Source: CAG-390 sp003523225
Lineage (GTDB): Bacteria > Bacillota > Clostridia > Oscillospirales > CAG-272
DNA: 64,000 bases
Reading direction: 5' to 3'
Assembly (NCBI GenBank): GCA_902461815.1
Contig: CABPZE010000001.1
Span: 186,001-250,000, forward strand
Positions 43,953-52,825 of this stretch are shown in pieces (position 1 is the stretch's first letter; every line of letters begins with the position of its first letter). The translations under genes and the position numbers were made by a program. The notes beneath the pieces were generated by a model. It had not been told where the DNA came from, did not search any database, and saw only the letters and a program-made list of their open reading frames with translations.

Positions 43953-46061
43953 ATGCGAAAGACCATTGCACTTATTTGCTCACTTATTCTCGTTGTATCA
44001 ATGTTTGTCTTCCCGACAGCTGCGGCTGACAATCCTGCCGCTCCGGAATGGCTCATAACAGAAATATGCGCCAACCCTGAGGTATACCTTGCCGATGGCA
44101 CTACCAACGTAGGTGATATCTACGAGTACATTGAGATCTACAACAACTCCGATAAGACCCTTAATCTTTACGATTATTGTGTTACCTACAACGGCACCGA
44201 CGCCACCGGTGCAGGCTTTGAAAACGCCATTACCGAAATCACACCTCTTGGCGTTGATTGGCTCGATGTAGGCGCCGAGCTTGCCACCCCTTACACCATT
44301 GTGGGCAATATGCCCGAAAAGAATATCTCCGATGCTGACGGAAAGAGCCTTTCCGTAAAGCCCGGCGAAGTTGTCGTTCTTTGGGCTATAAACGGAGATG
44401 CGTATAAGGAAGCTGTTCTCGGTATGGTTTCCGTTGATGATTTCCGCAGCTTTTGGAAGATCGACGCCGATACCAAGATCGTTGCTTTTGATGCCAATAC
44501 ATCTTCCGACAAGAACTTCAATATAAAAAACAGCGCTACAGGTACATACGGAATTGCAAAATATTCCGAGGAACTCAATGCGATAGCTAACGTCAAGGGT
44601 GCAGGTACATACTATCCCGTCGGTGGATATCATGAGTCCGACGAGATGGTCTGCTGGGCAACCGTGAACGGCGCGAGCGCTTTCCTCGGATGCGACGGCG
44701 GTAAATTCCCCAATAACAGCACCTCTGTTCAGTTTGCATACATTGCCGCCTGCGGCGGAAAGATGTACAGCTATGCTCTTGAGGCATCTACCCCCGGCAA
44801 GCTGAATGATTTCCAGAAGGCTGCTGTGGACGCCAAGGGACTTAATATCGGTACTGCTGTTTCCACAGTTGAAGAATTTGAAGCAATAAGTAACACCCCC
44901 GGTCTTTATTACCTCAAAAACAGCATTGACTTCGGCGGCAAAAAGTATGAAAGATTTGTAATTGAAAACTTCGCAGGCGTGCTTGACGGCAACGGATACT
45001 CGATCTTCAATTACGTCCTTGAAAACGCCGATGACAACGCTGCCGATAGCGGAACGATACTTTACTGCGGCAAAGCAGCCGAGGCTGTAATCGCCAACCT
45101 TTTCCTTGGAAAAGCAGCACAGCCGCTTACCGTCAAATTCAAGAGCGTTGCTGACAGCAAGAGCTTTGGTGTACTGTTCGGAAGCGCCCCCAAGGCATAC
45201 AGCACCTTGGTAAGAAATGTTCATATTTTTGCCAACGTAACGCTTGACACTGCCAACAAGTTCAATATCGGTGGATTTGTCGGTTATGGAAGAAAGATAT
45301 CCATGCTCGACTGCACCATGAACGGTTCTATTGTTGCAGGCAACGAAGCCTCCGAAACATATGCCAATGTTGCAGGCTTTGTCGGTTCCGCCTCCAACGT
45401 AGACAGATGCAACTACATAAGACTGACCAACAATGCTGATATAACCGCCATAAAATCAGCTTCCGAAGCACGTGCTGCGGGTATAATAACCTATGCTGGC
45501 AACACATCAACGATCGTCGGATGTCGCAACAACGGTAAGATCTCCGCCGGAACACTTGCAGATACTCCAGCGAGCGAAACCGCTCTTATAGCTGCAGGTA
45601 TCATTGCATCTTACAACGGTGCATCCCCGATGATACTCAAGGACTGCATCAACACCGGCGACATCGTTTCCAAGGGTTCAGTAGGCGGTATCAATGCTCT
45701 GATAACAAAGGGCGGCGCAGAAATCAGTGGATGCGACAACTACGGAACAGTAACGACCGATGCTCTCAAGAGCGGTTCTATCCAAGGCTCTGTCAATGAC
45801 GGCCTTACCATTACCGCCGAAGGCAATAATGACAAGATCGGTCAGACCGCTCCCGCTCCCGAGGAACTTCCCGTTCCTACCGATGAGCGCAAGCCTGATC
45901 CGACTCCGGATACAACCCCTGATACTACTCCCGATACCGAAACACCGGATAATCCTCCCGATACCGGAGATTACACCATTTATGTTGCCATCATCGCTAT
46001 CATAGCTCTTGCGGTATCTGCCGTTGTTATCCAGCGCAAAAAAATCGGCGAAAACGACTGA
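43953..46061 (+). CDS. Secreted surface protein with lamin-tail domain and GLUG-like repeats
   Basis: A 702-residue exported protein. The signal peptide (1-25) ends PTAAADN; a lamin-tail (LTD) domain follows (about 32-165, WLITEICANPEVY with IEIYNNSDKTLNLYDY). A right-handed beta-helix with GLUG-like repeats (GGFVGYG, VAGFVGSA, AAGIITYAG) spans about 300-640. Next comes a Pro/Thr/Asp linker with TPDT repeats, a PPDTGD, a transmembrane helix and an RKK tail, the layout of a sortase substrate with a variant of LPXTG. Codons are strongly biased to C-ending forms, unlike the neighbours, which suggests high expression. Function is unknown; adhesion or cell-surface binding is a guess. Confidence 0.8.
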   Translation: MRKTIALICSLILVVSMFVFPTAAADNPAAPEWLITEICANPEVYLADGTTNVGDIYEYIEIYNNSDKTLNLYDYCVTYNGTDATGAGFENAITEITPLGVDWLDVGAELATPYTIVGNMPEKNISDADGKSLSVKPGEVVVLWAINGDAYKEAVLGMVSVDDFRSFWKIDADTKIVAFDANTSSDKNFNIKNSATGTYGIAKYSEELNAIANVKGAGTYYPVGGYHESDEMVCWATVNGASAFLGCDGGKFPNNSTSVQFAYIAACGGKMYSYALEASTPGKLNDFQKAAVDAKGLNIGTAVSTVEEFEAISNTPGLYYLKNSIDFGGKKYERFVIENFAGVLDGNGYSIFNYVLENADDNAADSGTILYCGKAAEAVIANLFLGKAAQPLTVKFKSVADSKSFGVLFGSAPKAYSTLVRNVHIFANVTLDTANKFNIGGFVGYGRKISMLDCTMNGSIVAGNEASETYANVAGFVGSASNVDRCNYIRLTNNADITAIKSASEARAAGIITYAGNTSTIVGCRNNGKISAGTLADTPASETALIAAGIIASYNGASPMILKDCINTGDIVSKGSVGGINALITKGGAEISGCDNYGTVTTDALKSGSIQGSVNDGLTITAEGNNDKIGQTAPAPEELPVPTDERKPDPTPDTTPDTTPDTETPDNPPDTGDYTIYVAIIAIIALAVSAVVIQRKKIGEND

Positions 46062-46090
46062 TTTCATATAAACGGCAAATAATATTTTCA

Positions 46091-46126
46091 GCCGGGGGTG
46101 CGGCACTGATGTGTTTCACCCCCGGC
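46091..46126 (+). terminator. Terminator after the surface protein gene
   Basis: Arms GCCGGGGGTG and CACCCCCGGC, 10 bp, with a 16-base loop. Very stable, although followed only by a short T-rich run. Confidence 0.75.
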
Positions 46127-46204
46127 GCGGGTTCTTTAGGTTGAACATATATTCATCGCTAAGAACCAACTGATTATCTTTTTTGATGAAAAGGCTGTCT
46201 CGCA

Positions 46205-47326
46205 ATGTCTGATGTATTTGATTACCTTAAATGGCGTGGCGACATGAAATTCTGGCAAGCCCGGTTCTGTGAGGTCGATGCGCTTATACTTACCGAGCTT
46301 ACCTATATAAATCATGACGGTTTAGTGCCGGAAAGCTACTGTGACGGTCTTGTTACTGTTGCAGACGAGGCAAGACGGTATAATATACTGCATCGCGGCG
46401 AAAAGCCGTCGCTTGGAGCAATTGTGCCAGCAAAGATCATTGATCTGTTTTTTGCCGCAGCCGAAGCCCCAAGATATGCGGATATTGGACTTTGCGGTTA
46501 TGTCAATATTGTTGACGACGATACTGTGGAGCAATTTTCGGCAGTTACCGCCAAGCTGCCGGACGGAACGGTATTTGTCGGCTTCCGCGGTACAGACGAC
46601 AGCATTGTCGGGTGGAAGGAGGACTTTCAAATGTCCTTCAAGACACCTGTTCCTGCACAGCACAGAGCTGCGGGATATCTTAATGCGGCGGCAGATTATT
46701 TCAGCACCGTGCCTATCAGGGTCGGCGGACACAGTAAGGGCGGAAACCTTGCTGTTTGGGCAGCGGCAAACTGCAGACCGGATGTCGCCGAAAGAATCAT
46801 TGATGTGTATAACATGGATGGTCCGGGATTCCTGGAGGACTTCCGTGACAGAGCAGGTTATCTTGCAATCAAAGACAAGATAAATACTATCGTCCCCGAG
46901 CATTCAGTCGTCGGTATGTTTTTGGAGCATGAAGGCAATTACCGCACGGTAAAAAGCTCTGTGCGCGGTATTTTTCAGCATGACGGACTGTCATGGCAAG
47001 TTATTGGTCCGCGTTTTGAATACGCCGAGGACATTGCTCCTGAAACAAAGCGGGTAAACAATATCCTCAGCTCATGGATAGCCGGAATGAACGATGAATT
47101 CCGCGAAAAATTTACCGATGCGTTTTTCGGAATTCTTTATTCGACAAATTCATCTACACTCAGCGAGCTAATGAATGCCCGACCGGCTTTATGGCGTGCT
47201 TTTTCATCCGCTGACAGCGAAACCCGTCAGGCTCTTTCAGATGGATTGCGTATGCTTCTCGGCGAAAGCGGCAAAAGCATAGCCGAATGGTTGCGCACTA
47301 ATGTAAATAAGGATGACGATAAATAA
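46205..47326 (+). CDS. Mbeg1-like (DUF2974) alpha/beta hydrolase-fold protein
   Basis: A 373-residue soluble protein of the Mbeg1-like/DUF2974 family (PF11187). A lipase-like alpha/beta core is shown by VFVGFRGTDDS near 125 and the nucleophile elbow GGHSKGGNLAVWAA near 180, with the Ser in GHSKG. A DMDGPGF-like YNMDGPGFLEDF follows. The His of a catalytic triad may be in VPEHSVVG. No signal peptide. The substrate is unknown, and there is no clear partner gene on either side. Confidence 0.8.
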   Translation: MSDVFDYLKWRGDMKFWQARFCEVDALILTELTYINHDGLVPESYCDGLVTVADEARRYNILHRGEKPSLGAIVPAKIIDLFFAAAEAPRYADIGLCGYVNIVDDDTVEQFSAVTAKLPDGTVFVGFRGTDDSIVGWKEDFQMSFKTPVPAQHRAAGYLNAAADYFSTVPIRVGGHSKGGNLAVWAAANCRPDVAERIIDVYNMDGPGFLEDFRDRAGYLAIKDKINTIVPEHSVVGMFLEHEGNYRTVKSSVRGIFQHDGLSWQVIGPRFEYAEDIAPETKRVNNILSSWIAGMNDEFREKFTDAFFGILYSTNSSTLSELMNARPALWRAFSSADSETRQALSDGLRMLLGESGKSIAEWLRTNVNKDDDK

Positions 47327-47362
47327 TTATCGCATAGCTGAAAAATCAAAATATTTCAAAAA

Positions 47363-47405
47363 CAACTGCCGCACGTTACAGTCAAAACCGATCGTGCGGC
47401 AGTTG
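47363..47405. terminator. Bidirectional terminator between Mbeg1-like and YitT genes
   Basis: Perfect 13-bp arms CAACTGCCGCACG and CGTGCGGCAGTTG around a 17-base loop, flanked by A/T-rich runs on both sides. Confidence 0.85.
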
Positions 47406-47406
47406 C

Positions 47407-48087
47407 TTATATTTTATTTTCTTTTTTAATTCCGATCGTTTGGATCAAACCTATTATCTGACCGGAGATTATTACCGTGAGCAGGGAATAGACGATTCTT
47501 TTCAGTGGAATATAAGACAGGGAAAGCAAAAGCACTATCAGGTCGCTTGCAAGATATATCCACTGTATCTTAACCCTTGCAAGCCGCGATAAACTCATCG
47601 CAAGCGCATCGTCCCCGCTGGGAGCACCGCCTACACGAACACAAATACCTGATCCGACTCCCACAAACAAAGCGCCGACAAGGGAAGCGACAAGCGGCAT
47701 ATCAGCTATCTGAGGAAACAGCGGCGGGAACAGTTCGCATATTTTGTATACAAGTGAGAAACCGCCGGATGAGATTATGGAATACGCCACAAAGCTACGA
47801 CCAAGCGAGCGCCATCCGAGAATATAACATAAAGAATTAAGTATTAGCCCGGAGACGGACGGCGAAATGTCAAGCCAGTTTTTAAACAGTAGTGTGAGGC
47901 CGAGAACTCCGCCTTCCGTGACACCCGAAAGCGAGTGAATGTTATAAAGTCCAAAGGCGAGAATCGTGCTTCCAAGCAGTGCGGCAAGACAGTATCGGGG
48001 CTTAAGTTCAAATGTGCGCAGGAAATTTTTCAGTTTTTCGGTTTTCGGATTATTCGGAATTTTTATGTCAGTCCTTTCTTTTGGCAC
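47407..48087 (-). CDS. YitT family membrane protein
   Basis: A 226-residue integral membrane protein of the YczE/YyaS/YitT family with five or six helices and the family pattern GVTEGGVLGLTLL near residue 55; it lacks the C-terminal DUF2179 domain that longer members carry. Function unknown; transport has been proposed. The start is GTG at 48087, the only start before the first helix, with a weak GGA eight bases upstream. A consensus promoter lies 38 bases upstream. Confidence 0.83.
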   Translation of the reverse strand: MPKERTDIKIPNNPKTEKLKNFLRTFELKPRYCLAALLGSTILAFGLYNIHSLSGVTEGGVLGLTLLFKNWLDISPSVSGLILNSLCYILGWRSLGRSFVAYSIISSGGFSLVYKICELFPPLFPQIADMPLVASLVGALFVGVGSGICVRVGGAPSGDDALAMSLSRLARVKIQWIYLASDLIVLLLSLSYIPLKRIVYSLLTVIISGQIIGLIQTIGIKKENKI

Positions 48088-48125
48088 GCAGATAATCCGA
48101 TTTACCGGCGCGCGTGATATCTTGT

Positions 48126-48154
48126 ATTATATCATGAGCGCGCAATAAAGTCAA
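48126..48154 (-). promoter_or_regulatory. Promoter of the YitT-family gene
   Basis: TTGACT at 48149-48154 and TATAAT at 48126-48131 on the minus strand, 17-bp spacer. Confidence 0.75.
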
Positions 48155-48163
48155 GGCGCGATA

Positions 48164-48754
48164 TCAGCAGTGAGAAAGTATCTCGACAGCATTGCCCTCG
48201 CATAGCTTCTTCCAATGTTCATGTATGTACACATTTATAACTTCACATCGTTGCCGTTCTCCGAATTCATCGAGAAGCTGTTTTTCCGGGTCTGAAAGCG
48301 CTCGTTCAAATATCAGAAGATACTTGCCGCTGTCGCCAAGATATGCGGTAGTATGTTTTTCAGCAAAGCGTTGTTCCAGTGCGCGACAGGCGGAAAGCAG
48401 ATCGGACAGCTCCGAAAAACCGTATATCTCCCCACGCAAACGGTCAAAATCCGTGGTCGCAAGATCGGATGAGGTGATAGTATCGTCAGGTGCGACATCA
48501 AATGAATCTTTCCCCAGCTTTGTGACATACATTTCACAGCCGCCTCCGCGGCAGGGATATAGCTGAACATATACCCGTTCTCCTTCAGCGTCGAAACCGG
48601 ATTGCAGTTTTATCTCCTTCATCATGCTTCTGAATGCTATCCGGATATCTGCTGAATAACTGTCCGTGTCCAGACGGTCAAGTTCGTATTTGATCATTTC
48701 ATCATCTGACAGCATGATCTTCAGTTTGTTTGGGGTTATAACTATAAGTTCCAT
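48164..48754 (-). CDS. mecA: Adaptor protein MecA
   Basis: A 196-residue MecA/NegA family adaptor. The N-terminal substrate-binding part opens MELIVITPNKLKIMLSDDEM, and the C-terminal part (from about 105) binds the Clp ATPase in Bacillus. MecA presents substrates such as ComK to ClpC. The only Hsp100 gene here is the ClpE-type at 41439. The start has a weak AAAGG; the promoter at 48811-48839 and a hairpin in the leader lie upstream. Confidence 0.87.
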   Translation of the reverse strand: MELIVITPNKLKIMLSDDEMIKYELDRLDTDSYSADIRIAFRSMMKEIKLQSGFDAEGERVYVQLYPCRGGGCEMYVTKLGKDSFDVAPDDTITSSDLATTDFDRLRGEIYGFSELSDLLSACRALEQRFAEKHTTAYLGDSGKYLLIFERALSDPEKQLLDEFGERQRCEVINVYIHEHWKKLCEGNAVEILSHC

Positions 48755-48776
48755 AATAAATACCCAGGCCTTTCAT

Positions 48777-48800
48777 GTCCCGAGAATAAAAATACGGGAC
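48777..48800 (-). promoter_or_regulatory. Hairpin in the mecA leader
   Basis: Perfect 6-bp arms GTCCCG and CGGGAC with a 12-base A/T-rich loop, between the mecA promoter and start. It may affect mecA mRNA stability or translation. Confidence 0.35.
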
Positions 48801-48810
48801 TTCTATGAAT

Positions 48811-48839
48811 ATTATAATCCGGAACATGAAATAATGTAA
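48811..48839 (-). promoter_or_regulatory. Promoter of mecA
   Basis: TTACAT at 48834-48839 and TATAAT at 48811-48816 on the minus strand, 17-bp spacer. The -35 is poor. Confidence 0.6.
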
Positions 48840-48859
48840 CCCCTAAAATTATGGAAGTG

Positions 48860-49831
48860 TCAGTCCTGTGGGGAGTAGAGGCGTCCCTGCCATGTGTTTT
48901 GTGCGTACATCAGCTTGTCAATATCGTTGATTACAGCCGTTTTGCGCAAGCTCCAAATCGGTGCGGCAAGCATTTCTGCCATACCGTCTCCGGTGAGCCT
49001 TGCTATCACCGTTTGCGGCGGCAAAAGCTCAAGGGATGACACAACAAGCGAAACATAATGCTCTTGGGTAAGCGGCAAATATTTGCCGCTTTCATACATT
49101 TCATAAAGCGGGGTATCCCTTAGCACATGGAGCAGGTGGAGCTTTACCATATCAGGACGGAGTGCGGCGACATCACGGACTGTCCTGAGCATAGTCTCAT
49201 CCTCCTCGCCCGGAAGTCCGAGAATAATATGAATGCATATAGTTATTTTGTCCGACGCGGCACGCAGACGGTTATATCCGCTTAAAAAGGTACTGTAATC
49301 ATGCCCACGTCCTATAAGCTGAGCAGTTTTATCGCAGGAGCTTTGAAGACCCAGCTCTACTGTCAGGTGGGTTTTGTCGGCAAGTCCGGCAAGCAGCGCA
49401 CATACATCATCGGGTAGGCAATCGGCACGTGTTGCTATATCGAGTCCCACAGCGCCTTCAAACTCCAGCGCCTTATCGAAAAGTGACGAAAGCAGTCCGA
49501 CCGGTCCGTAAGTGTTGGTGTGTGCCTGAAAATATGGAATACACCTGCTGACATCCCACTTTGACGAAAGTGCGGCGCGTCCTGCGTCATATTGCTCACG
49601 CAGGGTCATATTCAGCGGAACACTGTCTCCACTGCCGCGCGGGGAACAGTAGATACACCCTCCGACGCCGCAATGCCCGTCGATATTCGGGCAGGTGAAT
49701 CCGGCGTCAAGCGGGATCTTAACGCATCTTCCGCCAAATTTCTTGCGGCAGTAATATTCATATGTGAAATACCGTTTATTGCTGTCACTGTACGGATACG
49801 GATTACATAGCCTCTGCGGTGTTTTTTTCAT
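48860..49831 (-). CDS. TIGR01212 family radical SAM protein (YhcC-like)
   Basis: A 323-residue radical SAM enzyme. The cluster motif is in the N-terminus as FTCPNIDGHCGVGGCIYC, the unusual wide spacing of the TIGR01212/YhcC family. Other family stretches are YFQAHTNTYGP and GLQSSCDKTAQLIGRGH. E. coli YhcC has no settled reaction. It starts 58 bases after the aminotransferase stop, with a hairpin between them. Confidence 0.87.
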   Translation of the reverse strand: MKKTPQRLCNPYPYSDSNKRYFTYEYYCRKKFGGRCVKIPLDAGFTCPNIDGHCGVGGCIYCSPRGSGDSVPLNMTLREQYDAGRAALSSKWDVSRCIPYFQAHTNTYGPVGLLSSLFDKALEFEGAVGLDIATRADCLPDDVCALLAGLADKTHLTVELGLQSSCDKTAQLIGRGHDYSTFLSGYNRLRAASDKITICIHIILGLPGEEDETMLRTVRDVAALRPDMVKLHLLHVLRDTPLYEMYESGKYLPLTQEHYVSLVVSSLELLPPQTVIARLTGDGMAEMLAAPIWSLRKTAVINDIDKLMYAQNTWQGRLYSPQD

Positions 49832-49854
49832 TATAATGATACTTTGTCAAAACA

Positions 49855-49883
49855 CGGCTGCCGCACATTTGGTACAGCAGCCG
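49855..49883 (-). terminator. Terminator after the aspartate aminotransferase
   Basis: Arms CGGCTGC and GCAGCCG, 7 bp with a 15-base loop, followed on the minus strand by TGTTTTG. Confidence 0.55.
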
Positions 49884-49889
49884 GAGCTT

Positions 49890-51176
49890 TTATTTTCTTT
49901 CAGCAAGAATTTTTTCGATAGCAGTCATTCTCACACAGCAGGTCAATACGTCCATGGCTCCCTGAAGCTCCTCGTTTGAGGGATATGTGGGAGCAATTCT
50001 GATGTTTGCATCGTGAAGGTCGTTTCCGTAGGGATATGTTGCGCCTGCGGTCGTGAGCTTTACGCCGACATCAAGGCAGAGATTGTATGTGCGCTTGGCG
50101 CATCCGTCGAGCGTGTAAAGGCTGATAAAGTAACCTCCGCGCGGAGTAGTCCACCGCGCAGCTCCCGTGCCATCAAGATCGCGTGAGAGTGTGTTGAGTG
50201 TTATCTCAAATTTCGGACGAATAAGTCCTGCCAGTACCTTCATGTGACGGCGGATATTTTCGGCAGTTCCGAAATATTTGACATGACGTATCTGATTTAT
50301 CTTATCAAATCCGATCGTCTGAACACCGAGGATAGGCTTGATCTGCGCAAGATTGCGGTCGGATGCCGCAAATATCGCAACACCGGAACCGGGAAATGAG
50401 ATCTTGGAGGTCGAGGCAAAGTAAAAAACATAGTCCTCGGTTCCTTGCTTTGCGCATTCATCAAATATATTCAGGAGTGTGTCAGCCTCATCGTAAAGAT
50501 CATGGACGGCATATGCGTTGTCCCAGAATATGCGGAAATCGGGTGCGGCAGGCTTAAGCGCGGCAAAACGTCTTACCGTTTCGTCCGAATATGTGATACC
50601 GTCAGGGTTGGAATACTTGGGACAGCACCAGATTCCCTTGATCTGCGGGTCGGCACTGACAAGAGCTTCAACGGCATCCATGTCGGGACCTGTCGGAGTC
50701 ATGGTGACGGTAATCATTTCGATACCGAGCGACTGACAGATAGCGAAATGACGGTCATATCCGGGTGAGGGACAGATAAATTTGATCTTTCCCTGTTTGA
50801 CCCACGGAATTTCTGTTCCGGCTACACCGTAAAGCATCGCGCGCGCGACGGTGTCGTACATAAGATTAAGCGACGAGTTTCCGCAGACTATGATATTTTT
50901 TTCCGGAATGGAAAGCAGATCCGAAAACAGCTTTTTTGCCTCCGGTACGCCTTCAAGCAGACCGTAGTTGCGGTAGTCAAATCCGTCAGCCGAACGACAA
51001 TCCTCGGTTTTTGAGATGCAGTCAAGCATTCCGGTAAGAAGGTCAAGCTGCGCTTTACTGGGCTTGCCGCGTGACAGATCGAGCTTCAGATTCTGTGATT
51101 TGTATCCCTCATACTGACTGAGCAGGGAATTGTATATTTCTCCGAGCTGGGAGTCGGACATTTCAGTGTATTTCAT
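49890..51176 (-). CDS. Type Ic aspartate aminotransferase-like PLP enzyme
   Basis: A 428-residue fold-type I PLP enzyme of the Asp_aminotransf family (PF12897), the type first described in Corynebacterium glutamicum AspT. Substrate/PLP motifs: SRGKPS near 41, CGNSSLNLMYD near 96, NPDG, DNAYAVHDL, and the Schiff-base Lys in ASTSKISFPGSG near 260; the C-terminal Arg is in NIRIAPTYPS. Expected reaction: aspartate and 2-oxoglutarate to oxaloacetate and glutamate. The ATG at 51176 has GAGGA six bases upstream; ATG 51188 gives four extra residues. It follows asnS by 71 bases, which fits an aspartate/asparagine theme. Confidence 0.85.
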   Translation of the reverse strand: MKYTEMSDSQLGEIYNSLLSQYEGYKSQNLKLDLSRGKPSKAQLDLLTGMLDCISKTEDCRSADGFDYRNYGLLEGVPEAKKLFSDLLSIPEKNIIVCGNSSLNLMYDTVARAMLYGVAGTEIPWVKQGKIKFICPSPGYDRHFAICQSLGIEMITVTMTPTGPDMDAVEALVSADPQIKGIWCCPKYSNPDGITYSDETVRRFAALKPAAPDFRIFWDNAYAVHDLYDEADTLLNIFDECAKQGTEDYVFYFASTSKISFPGSGVAIFAASDRNLAQIKPILGVQTIGFDKINQIRHVKYFGTAENIRRHMKVLAGLIRPKFEITLNTLSRDLDGTGAARWTTPRGGYFISLYTLDGCAKRTYNLCLDVGVKLTTAGATYPYGNDLHDANIRIAPTYPSNEELQGAMDVLTCCVRMTAIEKILAERK

Positions 51177-51247
51177 TGATTTCCTCATGCCGCCGCTGCG
51201 GCTAACAGTATTTTTGGCGTCATTTCCGACTCCCGAAATGTGGTAAA

Positions 51248-52642
51248 TCAGAAATCGGCGCTGCCGGTTGTACGCGGGAAGGCTTCAACATCGCGGATGT
51301 TGGTAATTCCGGTGACGTACATTATCATGCGTTCAAAGCCAAGTCCGAATCCGGCGTGCTTGGTTCCACCGTACCGGCGCAGATCGCAATACCAGTTGTA
51401 CTGGTCGGGGTCAAGTCCGAAGCGTTTTATTGCTTCTTCAAGCTTATCGAGCCGTTCTTCACGCTGAGAACCGCCAATCAGCTCGCCGACACCGGGCACA
51501 AGCATATCTGCCGCCGCGACTGTTTTGCCGTCATCGTTCTGGCGCATATAAAATGCTTTGATATCCTTCGGGTAGTCGGTAACAAACACGGGTCTTTTGA
51601 AGATCTGTTCAGTAAGATACCGTTCGTGCTCGGTCTGCAGGTCGATACCCCATTTAACGGGATAGTCAAACTTTTGTCCGCTCTTTATCAGAAGCTCTAC
51701 AGCATCGGTATAGCTGACGCGACCGAACTCGCTTGACACCAGTGAATTAAGTCGCTCAAGCAGTGAAGTGTCAACAAATTTATTGAAGAATTCAAGCTCG
51801 GCGGGGCATTCCTTCATAACGGCTTTGACAATGTATTTGACCATTGCCTCGGCAGTATTCATGTAGTCGTTAAGGTCTGCAAACGCCATCTCAGGCTCAA
51901 CCATCCAGAACTCTGCCGCGTGTCTTTGGGTATATGAACGCTCGGCGCGGAAGGTCGGTCCAAAGGTATAAACATTTGCGAATGCCATTGCAAATGTCTC
52001 AACATTGAGCTGTCCCGAAACTGTAAGCCCGGTCTTTTTCCCGAAAAAGTCCTTGGAGTAGTCGATCTCTCCCTCGGGAGTGCGCGGAGGATCGTTGATG
52101 TCAAGAGTTGTTACCTGAAACATCTCTCCGGCGCCCTCGCAGTCGGAACCGGTAATGAGCGGAGTGTGGACATAAACAAAGCCGCGCTCATGGAAGAAGC
52201 TGTGGATGGCGTATGCTACGCAGGAGCGTACGCGGAACACGGCGTTGAAGGTATTTGTTCTGGGGCGAAGATGCGCTATTGTGCGCAGATACTCAAAGCT
52301 GTGTTTTTTCTTCTGAAGCGGATAGTCAGGGGTCGACGCACCCTCAAGCTCCACACATTCGGCTTTAAGCTCAAATGGCTGTTTGGCTTCGGGTGTAAGC
52401 ACCAGTGTGCCGGAAATGACAAAGGAAGCCCCGATATTCTGCTTTATAACTTCGCGATAGTTGGAGAGCTTTGCTTCTTCGATAACTACCTGAAGATTTT
52501 TGAAATATGAGCCGTCATTCAGCTCAATAAAACCGAACACATTGCTGGAGCGTATGGTGCGCGCCCAACCTGCGACGGTAATTGTTTTCTCCGCAAATGC
52601 GGAAGGATCAGCAAAGATCTGCTTTATTTCGGTGCGTTTCAT
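51248..52642 (-). CDS. asnS: Asparaginyl-tRNA synthetase
   Basis: Class IIb synthetase of 464 residues. The N-terminal OB fold covers about 15-105. Motif 2 is in FGPTFRAERSYTQRHAAEF, and motif 3 is GFGLGFERMIMYVTG near the end, followed by IRDVEAFPRT. The AEFWMVEPEM stretch supports Asn over Asp specificity. AAAGGA precedes the ATG. The leader is about 105 bases, too short for a T-box, and no T-box sequence was found. Confidence 0.96.
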   Translation of the reverse strand: MKRTEIKQIFADPSAFAEKTITVAGWARTIRSSNVFGFIELNDGSYFKNLQVVIEEAKLSNYREVIKQNIGASFVISGTLVLTPEAKQPFELKAECVELEGASTPDYPLQKKKHSFEYLRTIAHLRPRTNTFNAVFRVRSCVAYAIHSFFHERGFVYVHTPLITGSDCEGAGEMFQVTTLDINDPPRTPEGEIDYSKDFFGKKTGLTVSGQLNVETFAMAFANVYTFGPTFRAERSYTQRHAAEFWMVEPEMAFADLNDYMNTAEAMVKYIVKAVMKECPAELEFFNKFVDTSLLERLNSLVSSEFGRVSYTDAVELLIKSGQKFDYPVKWGIDLQTEHERYLTEQIFKRPVFVTDYPKDIKAFYMRQNDDGKTVAAADMLVPGVGELIGGSQREERLDKLEEAIKRFGLDPDQYNWYCDLRRYGGTKHAGFGLGFERMIMYVTGITNIRDVEAFPRTTGSADF

Positions 52643-52753
52643 TTTATATCGTCCTTTCTTTTATATGACACAGCATGAATTAGTTACTCTTGATTATATG
52701 CTATGCAATACTGGACTGTGCGTTTTGCAGGATGCCGGAACACAACAAGGGAT

Positions 52754-52782
52754 ATTATAGCATATATCAAGCAAATAAGCAA
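52754..52782 (-). promoter_or_regulatory. Promoter of the asnS unit
   Basis: TTGCTT at 52777-52782 and TATAAT at 52754-52759 on the minus strand, 17-bp spacer. Confidence 0.7.
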
Positions 52783-52825
52783 GATTAAAATTGTAATATT
52801 GCAAAATTATTTTCTGAAAAAGATA

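Noticed and set aside
43998..45224. 408-codon open frame on the minus strand opposite the surface protein
   Set aside because: Explained by the strong codon bias of the plus-strand gene; no ribosome binding site or family motif.
46130..46170. GGTTCTT/AAGAACC inverted repeat before the Mbeg1-like gene
   Set aside because: Short arms and long loop; no linked promoter, so too weak to call an operator.
52643..52753. Possible T-box leader before asnS
   Set aside because: The leader is only about 105 bases, and no T-box consensus or paired antiterminator was found.
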